From JAICXG01 sp963801255 (GTDB lineage: Bacteria > Verrucomicrobiota > Verrucomicrobiia > Chthoniobacterales > UBA10450): DNA of 64,000 nt. Every line of letters begins with the position of its first letter. Position 1 is the stretch's first letter. Under the pieces are notes generated by a model. That model saw nothing but the letters and a program-made list of their open reading frames with translations. It had not been told where the DNA came from and ran no database searches. Below are positions 56,867 to 64,000 of this stretch, in pieces. The stretch is from contig CAWDEC010000007.1 of the NCBI GenBank assembly GCA_963801255.1, forward strand, positions 124,001 through 188,000, in the 5' to 3' direction. Position numbers and translations under genes: made by a program.

Positions 56867-57676
56867 TCAGCCGGCGCGATGACTGCGCAGAATGACACTC
56901 GTGGTAAAAAGCGAGAAGGCGATGACCGAAAGAAAGAAGATCAGGTCGCGAGAATCCAGCACGCCATCCCGGATGCTCTCGAAGTGAGTCATGACACTAC
57001 AAGCCGAGACCGCCTGCACGACCCACGGATTTGCCCATTGCACAAGGAGGTTCGTCACCGGCGGATAACCGACCAGAACGAGAAAGAGACAAATGACGAC
57101 GGCAAGAATGAAACTGATTACCTGGTTTCTCGTGAGGGCGGAAGTCATGGCGGCAATCGACAGATAAGACCCGGCAAGGAGGAAGCTACCGAGATACCCA
57201 GCCACGATCACCCCGTTATCGGGATGACCAAGATAGTTCACGGTTATGACTACTGGAAAAGTAAGGAAAAGTGCCAGCGCCAGAACCAACCATGAGGCGA
57301 TGAATTTTCCCATAATCGCCTGCCATGGCGTGATTGGCATCGTCAACAGCAATTCCATCGTGCCGAGGCGACGCTCCTCCGACCACATCCGCATGCCGAT
57401 CGCCGGTACGAGAAAAAGATAAAGCCACGGATGCCAGGCAAAGAATGTTTCGAGGTTGGCCTGACCGCGCTCGAAAAAACCCGCCATCATGAAGGTAAAG
57501 AATCCGGAGAGGAGCAGGAAGATAACGATAAAAACGTAAGCAATGGGCGACTCGAAATAACCAGCCAGCTCGCGCTTTGCGATTGTCCAGATATTTGCCA
57601 GCGCGCCTGGCGGGCGCACAGGCGCGACTGCTTCGAAATTCTCCGCCCGAGTTGGAGTAAGGGTCGCTTCGCTCAT
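56867..57676 (-). CDS. ABC transporter permease, GldF-like
   Basis: 269 residues from ATG 57676, which overlaps the ATPase stop by ATGA. Six helices of the ABC-2 type follow an N-terminal WTIAKRELAGYFESPIAYVF, the common GldF/ABC-2 start. EERRLGTMELLLTMPITPWQ is the conserved cytoplasmic coupling part. It pairs with the ATPase upstream and the GldG-like protein downstream. Confidence 0.85.
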   Translation of the reverse strand: MSEATLTPTRAENFEAVAPVRPPGALANIWTIAKRELAGYFESPIAYVFIVIFLLLSGFFTFMMAGFFERGQANLETFFAWHPWLYLFLVPAIGMRMWSEERRLGTMELLLTMPITPWQAIMGKFIASWLVLALALFLTFPVVITVNYLGHPDNGVIVAGYLGSFLLAGSYLSIAAMTSALTRNQVISFILAVVICLFLVLVGYPPVTNLLVQWANPWVVQAVSACSVMTHFESIRDGVLDSRDLIFFLSVIAFSLFTTSVILRSHRAG

Positions 57677-58623
57677 GTGACTGCTTTTGTATCGGGCAAC
57701 GTGATGCTGCGAAAGACATCGTCGAGCCGGCCTTCTTCGGTATGCAATTCCTCGATCTGCCACCGCTCGCGCACCGCCAGATCCCCGATCGTTCGCGCCA
57801 AATCCCGGGTTCCGGATTTGTCTCTCGGGAAAACGCGCAGGGTCAGTGGCGATTCACTTACGGTTCGAACGTCACCTACCATCTCAGCCTGCCGCAGCCG
57901 TTGCGCGATTGCGTCGTCACCGCTCGCGAAACTGACTCGGACCGCACCCGCCCCGCTCGCGCGTTGCTTCAACTCGGCTGGAGTTCCATTCGCGACGATA
58001 CGTCCGCGATCGATGATGATGACGCGCGAGCAAACCGCCTCGACCTCCTCAAGAATGTGGGTGGAAAAAATGATTGCCTTCCGCTCGCCCATGCGGCGAA
58101 TCAGCGTCCGCATCTCATGCTTTTGATTTGGATCGAGACCTTCCGTCGGCTCGTCCATGATGAGCACATCGGGGTCATGCAGGATGGACTGCGCAAAACA
58201 GGTGCGATGCTTGTAGCCCTTCGAGAGCGTCTCCACGCTTTGTTGCGCGACCGATCCCAGAAAACACATTTCGATCGCGCGATCCACCGCGCGCTTTTTC
58301 CCCTCACCTCGCAGGCCGCGCAGCGCCGCGATGAATTCGAGAAAACCGCGCACTGACATGTCGGAGTAAGCGGCTGCGCTTTCCGGCAAATAACCGATCA
58401 GCCGCTTTGCCTCGAGTGGTTGTTCGACCACATCGAAATCGCCAATCGCCACTTGCCCCTCGGTTGGCGGGATGAAACCCGTGATCATCCGCATGGTGGT
58501 CGACTTTCCGGCGCCGTTCGGCCCGAGGAATCCGAGAACCTCGCCCTTCTCGACGGTGAAGGAGACGCCGTCGACTGCTTTCTTTGGGCCGAAATATTTC
58601 TTGAGGTCCTGAACTCGAATCAT
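57673..58623 (-). CDS. ABC transporter ATP-binding protein, GldA-like
   Basis: 316 residues. Walker A GPNGAGKST (about 34-42), signature LSKGYKHR (a common variant of LSGGQ in this subfamily), and Walker B VLIMDEPTEGLDP are visible. A C-terminal domain of about 90 residues follows, as in GldA/NatA-type ATPases. It is the first gene of the four-gene minus-strand operon and is divergent from mutS, with a 227-bp gap that holds one motif copy (58669). Confidence 0.9.
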   Translation of the reverse strand: MIRVQDLKKYFGPKKAVDGVSFTVEKGEVLGFLGPNGAGKSTTMRMITGFIPPTEGQVAIGDFDVVEQPLEAKRLIGYLPESAAAYSDMSVRGFLEFIAALRGLRGEGKKRAVDRAIEMCFLGSVAQQSVETLSKGYKHRTCFAQSILHDPDVLIMDEPTEGLDPNQKHEMRTLIRRMGERKAIIFSTHILEEVEAVCSRVIIIDRGRIVANGTPAELKQRASGAGAVRVSFASGDDAIAQRLRQAEMVGDVRTVSESPLTLRVFPRDKSGTRDLARTIGDLAVRERWQIEELHTEEGRLDDVFRSITLPDTKAVT

Positions 58624-58850
58624 GCGGAATACGGCTTCGCGCCGGGGAGAGAAAAGACAACCAGCTTGGCCTAACGTTCAACGAAAATTTTTCTGTCGTT
58701 TTCATGACGGAACTGCGGCGAGGCGCGCGGAAACGGTTTTCGCCCGGCGGCTCGAGACCGTCAGTGTCGGGGCACCCTCTCCGACGCCGCCGAGACAACC
58801 CTGTCCAAATAAACTGGCAATTCGTTTCCGCTGATTTGATGCTTCTCGCC

Positions 58851-61349
58851 ATGGCCGACGCCCTTACCCCGATGATGCAGCAATACCAGCGGCTGCGCGC
58901 CACTGTGCCCGCAGATACGCTGCTGCTTTTCCGGCTGGGTGACTTCTACGAACTGTTTTTTGAGGATGCGAAAGAAGCTTCCAGCCTGCTGAACGTCGCC
59001 CTAACAAAACGTAACCAGGTCCCGATGTGCGGCGTCCCTTATCACGCGGCTCAAAACTACATCGCAAAACTCATCAAGGCCGGACGGCGGGTGGCGATCT
59101 GCGATCAAACAAGCGAGCCGCAGCCGGGCAAAATCGTCTCGCGGGACATCACTCAGATCATCAGCGCCGGAACGGTGAGCGATCTCGATCTCCTGGATGC
59201 AAAGCGCGCCAATTATCTCGGCGCGGTTTTTTGGGACGAAGGCGCTTACGGCTTCGCCTACGCCGACCTAACGACTGGCGAGTTTCGTCTCGTGCAGGCG
59301 CCGAGCCGCAGCGCATTCCTTGACGAGCTGGCCCGAGTCGCTCCCACCGAATTGCTGGTGAGCGACGTGCAAACGGACCAACTCGGAGAGTTGGCGAACA
59401 CGGTGGCCTACGATCACTACGCTTTCCTGCCCGAAAATGCCCGCTTCACCCTGTGTGAACATTTCAAAACCAAATCGCTCGATGGCTTTGGCTGCGGCGA
59501 TTTGCGACCAGCAGTCTCGGCGGCGGGCGCGATCGTGCATTACCTCAAGCACCAGTTGCGGCGAAAGATCGATCACCTCGCCTCTCTGCGCTGCCAGGCG
59601 CCTAACGAATACCTCCTGCTCGACGCCGCCACCCAGGTCAATCTCGAGCTGGTCGCTTCCCGCGGGGCGCGCGACACAAGTTTGCTTTCCGTCCTCGATC
59701 GTACAGTCACGCCGATGGGCGGGCGACGATTACGGCAATGGATCCTGCAACCGTTGCGCGATGTGGGAGAACTGGAACGCCGGCAGCAATTCATCGCCGA
59801 CCTCTTGCAGGAGCCCGACCTTCTTGCCTCTTTGCATGACGTCTTGAAAACCATCCGCGATTTGGAACGGGCGGCTGGTCGCCTGGGCCAGGCCTCAGGT
59901 AATGCGCGCGACCTCGTGGCGCTGAAGATTTCATTGCAACAAATTCCCCGACTAAAGAGCGAGCTGAAACGCCTGCTCGATCGGCTCGCATTTGGCACAA
60001 GCCGCCCCAGCGATTCACTCGCTGAGCGCCTGCAAAACGACTTGCAGGAAATGCCGGAACTGGCGGCGAAACTAGGCCGAGCCCTCCTCGATGATCCCCC
60101 GTTTGCGCTCAAGGAAGGGGGCATTTTTCGCGATGGCTTCAATGCGCAACTGGACGAACTGCGACAGGCATCGCGTGATGCCAAAGGCTGGATCACGGAA
60201 CTCCAGGAACGAGAAATCTCGGTCACCGGCATCAAGTCTCTCAAGGTGCGATTTAATTCCGTCTTCGGCTATTTCATCGAAATCACAAAGTCGAATCTCG
60301 CGAACGTACCGGCGCATTACACGCGCAAGCAAACCACTGTCGGCGGGGAGCGTTTCATCACACCTGAGCTCAAGGAAATGGAGGCGAAAATCCTCGGTGC
60401 AGACGAGCGCGCGCGTCACCTCGAGTTTCAGCTCTTCCAGACTTTGCGCGATGAGACATTACGCGAACTCGCACCTATTCAGCAGACCGCCGGCGCGATT
60501 GCGACGCTCGATGCCCTTTGCTCGTTAGGCGAAACCGCTCGCCTCTTTCATTATTGCCGACCGAAGTTGAACGATTCTCTCCGTCTCTCTCTGAAGGACG
60601 CTCGCCATCCGGTTCTCGACCAAAATCTGGCCGAGGAAAAATTCGTGCCTAACGACACCGATCTCGATGGGGAAAAAATGCGCCTCGCGATTATCACCGG
60701 ACCGAACATGGCTGGTAAATCAACCTATATTCGCCAGGTCGCGCTCATCGTCTTGATGGCCCAAATCGGTAGCTTTGTTCCGGCCGCCAGCGCAGAGATC
60801 GGGCTTGTCGATCGCATCTTCACCCGCGTCGGGGCAAACGACGATCTTTCGCGCGGCCAATCCACCTTCATGGTCGAGATGAACGAAACGGCCAACATTG
60901 TAAATAACGCGACCGAGCACAGTCTCGTCATTCTCGACGAGATCGGCCGCGGCACCTCGACTTTCGACGGCCTTTCCATCGCCTGGAGCGTGGCGGAATT
61001 TCTGCACGACAAAATCAAAGCGCGCACGCTCTTTGCCACCCACTACCACGAGCTGACCAAGCTCGCCGCCGAACGCAATGGCGTAGCTAACTTCAACGTC
61101 GCCGTCCGCGAATGGAACGAGCAGATTATTTTTCTGCGCAAAATCGTTCCAGGCGGTGCGGACAAAAGCTATGGCATCCAGGTCGCGCGTCTCGCGGGTC
61201 TGCCCAACGAAATTCTAAGTCGAGCCAAGGATATTCTTTCGCATCTCGAAAACCCCAATGGCGCCACGCAAACAAAGCCCGCCGCGCGTAGGAAGCGACC
61301 GCGGAAGGCAACCTTCTCAGGCGACAAGCCACAGCTCGATCTGCTCTAG
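58851..61349 (+). CDS. mutS: DNA mismatch repair protein MutS
   Basis: 832 residues from ATG 58851 (MADALTPMMQQYQRLRATVP); the frame is open to 58704 but that part is not conserved. The mismatch-reading motif GDFYELFFEDA, Walker A TGPNMAGKSTYIRQ (near residue 616-630), DEIGRGTSTFDGLS and ATHYHEL are all present. It finds mismatches and starts repair together with MutL. Motif copies encode APNE (59600), SLG (60523) and VPND (60647) in surface loops. Confidence 0.95.
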   Translation: MADALTPMMQQYQRLRATVPADTLLLFRLGDFYELFFEDAKEASSLLNVALTKRNQVPMCGVPYHAAQNYIAKLIKAGRRVAICDQTSEPQPGKIVSRDITQIISAGTVSDLDLLDAKRANYLGAVFWDEGAYGFAYADLTTGEFRLVQAPSRSAFLDELARVAPTELLVSDVQTDQLGELANTVAYDHYAFLPENARFTLCEHFKTKSLDGFGCGDLRPAVSAAGAIVHYLKHQLRRKIDHLASLRCQAPNEYLLLDAATQVNLELVASRGARDTSLLSVLDRTVTPMGGRRLRQWILQPLRDVGELERRQQFIADLLQEPDLLASLHDVLKTIRDLERAAGRLGQASGNARDLVALKISLQQIPRLKSELKRLLDRLAFGTSRPSDSLAERLQNDLQEMPELAAKLGRALLDDPPFALKEGGIFRDGFNAQLDELRQASRDAKGWITELQEREISVTGIKSLKVRFNSVFGYFIEITKSNLANVPAHYTRKQTTVGGERFITPELKEMEAKILGADERARHLEFQLFQTLRDETLRELAPIQQTAGAIATLDALCSLGETARLFHYCRPKLNDSLRLSLKDARHPVLDQNLAEEKFVPNDTDLDGEKMRLAIITGPNMAGKSTYIRQVALIVLMAQIGSFVPAASAEIGLVDRIFTRVGANDDLSRGQSTFMVEMNETANIVNNATEHSLVILDEIGRGTSTFDGLSIAWSVAEFLHDKIKARTLFATHYHELTKLAAERNGVANFNVAVREWNEQIIFLRKIVPGGADKSYGIQVARLAGLPNEILSRAKDILSHLENPNGATQTKPAARRKRPRKATFSGDKPQLDLL

Positions 61350-61425
61350 CCGCGTTTCATTGCTCGCGGGCAGAAATTTGTTCTCTCGCCGGAACATTCC
61401 TGCCATATAATGACTAACGACCCCC

Positions 61426-62842
61426 ATGGCGCTAAAGCATGAAAAGGATCTGAGTGATCAACCGCGCGGCTGTTGGTTGAAGGCGCTGGCCGCAATCGAG
61501 CTGCGTAACTTCGACTACGCCATCGCGCTGCTGCAAAACCTCCTCAAAGACGAGCCAGAATTTCTTAACGGGCGGCAGATGTTACGCCGGGTCGAAGTCA
61601 CCCGCACAAAAACGGAGAAGAAAAGCTTCTTCAAGCTTTCGCACGCTCCCCTCGCCGTCATGAAAGCGCAGCGCGAGCTAAAAAAAGATCCACGCCGGGT
61701 AATCGAACTGGTGGAGAAAGTTCTCGCGACCGAACCATACAACCCACAAGCCAACATGCTTCTGAAGGATGCCTCCCTTGCCGCCGGTTATCCTGAGATC
61801 GCCATCTTCGCCATGGAGACATTGCTGGAAAACGATCCTAACGACTGCAGGATCTTGCACGAGCTCGGCCGGCTGTACTGCGAGCACGAGCAATCGGACA
61901 AGGCCGTCGAAATCTACAATCGAATCTCAGAGATCAATCCGCTCGATCTCGAGGCCGTCAGGCTTGGGAAGGATGCTTCGGCACGCGCTTCGATGGAAAA
62001 GGGCGGATGGACGGAAGCAACGAACTATCGCGATTTGATTAGAGAGAAAGACCTCGCCGTCGCGCTGGAGAAGCAGGGAAAAATGCAGTTGAGCGCAGAA
62101 GCGCTCGAAGAACAGATCAGCCAAGTCTATGAACAGTACCAAGCCGATCCGGGCAATATTGAACTCGCCAAGCGTCTTGGGTATTTGCATGGACCAGCAG
62201 GAGGACCTCGAAGGGGCGATTGCCTGGTACGAATACACTATTGCCCTAACGAACAAAGGAGATCCCGGACTGATGCGTAAGGTGGCTGATCTCAGGATGC
62301 GCCAGCTCAACCACCTGATTCGCGCGGGTGAACAATACCTCGCCGAGCATTCGCCCGACGATCCGAACTTTGCCGCGCGAAGCGCCGAATTGGAAGCGAT
62401 GCGCAAACAATGCACTCAAACTCTTATCGACGATGCGCGTAACCACGTAGATCAGAATCCGACTGACCTTCAGCTTCGCTACGAGCTTGGCGAGAAGCTG
62501 ACCGCTGCCGGCCGCTTTCGCGAGGCCGTTCCGGAATTGCAGCGTGCCCGCCAGAATCCCAACGCGCGACTGAAGGCCATGAATCTCTTAGGCCGTTGTT
62601 ACTGCGAACTGGGCATGCTCGACCTCGCGACCAAACAGCTCGTCGAGGCCGAGCGCGAAAGCGGGTCGATGGACGCGACTAAAAAAGAAATCGTCTACCA
62701 TCTTGGGCTCCTTTATGAGCGGATGGGCGAATCTGCCAAATACATCGAGGCGATGAAGAAGGTGTACGATGCAGACTACAGTTATTGCGACGTCGCGGCA
62801 CGCGTCGAAGCCTTTTACAGCCACGCTGCGGAGCAAAGCTAG
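61426..62842 (+). CDS. Soluble TPR protein, frameshifted
   Basis: The first frame (from ATG 61426) gives TPR-like helices such as NFDYAIALLQNLLKDEPEFL and DPRRVIELVEKVLATEPYNP up to LAKRLGYLH. It then loses similarity and stops at 62280. The +1 frame continues DQQEDLEGAIAWYEYTIALT to a stop at 62842, with further TPRs. An extra G at 62191-62192 explains this; the restored protein is about 471 residues. No signal peptide, so probably a cytoplasmic scaffold. Confidence 0.75.
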
Positions 62843-62968
62843 CCAATTTGGCAGGTCCTTCTCGCCGCTCTCCCAAGGCAGGGTCTTGCGTCCAAAGACT
62901 CGCGCAGAAACGATTTACCAATGCCGGAACTCGGCAATTCTAGTCACCCAAAGATCACTATCTAAACT

Positions 62969-63508
62969 ATGAAGAAGAACCTCACACTAACAGCCAAAGC
63001 TGCGTTTGCGCTTTGCGCGGCGACCGCTCTTTGTCTCGGCGCAACCGTCCAAGCTGCCGACCCGGCGAACAAGGAAACAACGAGCAACCTCAGCGCCAGC
63101 GACAAAAGGTTCGTCAAGAAAGCCTATAGAGGCGGCATTACAGAAGTTGCCTACGCCAAGATGGCAAAGGAGAAAGCCAAGGACGACGCCACCAAAAATG
63201 TTGCCGATCGCATGATCGCCGATCACACCAAGGCCAACGATCGGCTGATGGAGATCGCAAAAGAGGAAAACCTCGACCTATCAAAAATCGAAGCTAAAAC
63301 AAACACCACCCCAGGTGAAAACTTCGATAAGGAATACCTGACGATGTTGAAGCACAACCACGAGAAAACCATCGCGATGTTCGAAAAAGAAGCTACCGAC
63401 ACTGGCGCGAAAGAGGATTCCGATGTCGTCAAGTTCGCTAAGGAGACTTTGCCCACCTTAAAGGAGCATCTCCAGATGATCGATGATGCTCTGGGCAAGA
63501 TGAAGTAA
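62969..63508 (+). CDS. DUF4142 family secreted ferritin-like protein
   Basis: 179 residues with a signal peptide ending ATVQAADP. The helical DUF4142 domain follows (DKRFVKKAYRGGITEVAYAK, MIADHTKANDRLMEIAKEE, MLKHNHEKTIAMFEKEATDT). The family is ferritin-like in shape and often stress-related; its chemistry is not established. A strong terminator follows, so it is probably transcribed alone. Confidence 0.85.
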   Translation: MKKNLTLTAKAAFALCAATALCLGATVQAADPANKETTSNLSASDKRFVKKAYRGGITEVAYAKMAKEKAKDDATKNVADRMIADHTKANDRLMEIAKEENLDLSKIEAKTNTTPGENFDKEYLTMLKHNHEKTIAMFEKEATDTGAKEDSDVVKFAKETLPTLKEHLQMIDDALGKMK

Positions 63509-63530
63509 GCTAACGCTTAAGTAGGTTTGA

Positions 63531-63564
63531 AATGCGGCGCCCAAACGAGCGCCGCATTTTATTT
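63531..63564 (+). terminator. Rho-independent terminator after the DUF4142 gene
   Basis: AATGCGGCGC (63531-63540) and GCGCCGCATT (63549-63558) form a perfect 10-bp stem with an 8-nt loop, followed by a T-rich end (TTATTTG). Confidence 0.9.
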
Positions 63565-63646
63565 GCAGAAATGCCTTCTCACCACCAAGCGCAGCGACGA
63601 TTCTTGGTTACCTTCTCCCCCGACTCTTATGCGCGCAGGTTAGGCC

Positions 63647-64000
63647 ATGAAATTTTTCAAATCACTGATTCAGAAATTTACCGGACGCCCGGTGGATTGG
63701 GATGAACTCGAGGAGATGCTCATTCGTAGCGACCTCGGTGTGCCCATGAGCTTGCGAATCGTCGAAGCTCTGCAAAAACGCGAGCAAACCGAAAAAATTA
63801 CCGCCGAAACTGTTGCCGAAGTCGCACGCGACGAAATCCTGCGTGTTCTCCCCATTCAGCCTGCACCCCTTCGTCCACTGCCGGCCAAGCCGAAGGCCAT
63901 TCTCATTGTCGGTGTCAACGGCACTGGCAAGACCACTTCCACAGCCAAACTCGCCAATTATTTCCTTCACAAGCGTCACACCGTTCTTCTCGCGGCGGCC
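63647..64000 (+). CDS. ftsY: Signal recognition particle receptor FtsY (partial, runs off the end)
   Basis: 118 codons are present from ATG 63647. The N domain reads DWDELEEMLIRSDLGVPMSL, as in FtsY, and the GTPase G1 motif GVNGTGKTT is at about residues 89-97. FtsY docks the SRP-ribosome complex at the inner membrane. The stop lies outside the window. No long acidic A domain precedes the N domain, as in the shorter FtsY type. Confidence 0.9.
   Translation, partial: MKFFKSLIQKFTGRPVDWDELEEMLIRSDLGVPMSLRIVEALQKREQTEKITAETVAEVARDEILRVLPIQPAPLRPLPAKPKAILIVGVNGTGKTTSTAKLANYFLHKRHTVLLAAA

Overview
The window most resembles a chromosome segment of a Verrucomicrobiota bacterium, probably a soil lineage near Chthoniobacterales or 'Udaeobacter'. 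This is inferred from gene content: many membrane-anchored TolB-N/TPR paralogues, a GldA/F/G-like transporter next to a DUF4340 protein, a zwf-opcA pair, and a 23S-5S rRNA unit with no 16S gene in the window. No sequence comparison was possible. I saw no transposase, integrase, CRISPR array or convincing tRNA gene.

Layout. 0-22 kb is mostly housekeeping: a DUF885 metallohydrolase, a lipid A acyltransferase, a fused LMW phosphatase/serine hydroxymethyltransferase, zwf-opcA, a glycosyltransferase, queA, a family-4 uracil-DNA glycosylase, coaD, the yceD-rpmF-plsX-fabH lipid cluster, tatD, an L,D-transpeptidase and gmd. 22.8-47 kb is an array of ten near-full-length paralogues plus several stubs. 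Each paralogue has membrane helices, a TolB-N-like domain and TPRs. The array is interrupted by an MFS transporter, a POT-family transporter and a TerC protein. Most neighbouring units overlap by 4 nt. Membrane anchors and TPR bodies recur in different combinations, as if shuffled. 47-50 kb holds small proteins, a gluconolactonase-like protein and RNase PH. 50.2-53.7 kb is a 23S-5S unit with its own promoter, a flanking processing stem and a terminator. 53.7-64 kb holds an ABC transporter operon, mutS, a soluble TPR protein, a DUF4142 protein and the start of ftsY.

Two signals run across genes. First, the 9-mer TCGTTAGGC (reverse complement GCCTAACGA) is strongly over-represented. I counted 40 copies of its 8-base core, 20 on each strand, 36 of them with the full 9-mer. 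It lies in linker-coding positions, in intergenic gaps and at stop codons, as a DNA-uptake-type signal would. Second, at least five genes or remnants carry an apparent single-base insertion, mostly in short homopolymers. That suggests residual insertion errors in the sequence as much as real gene decay.

The zwf-opcA pair serves the oxidative pentose phosphate entry. yceD-rpmF-plsX-fabH joins ribosome production to fatty-acid and phospholipid start-up. The four-gene minus-strand operon at 53.7-58.6 kb forms one ABC-type membrane machine with two periplasm-facing accessory proteins.
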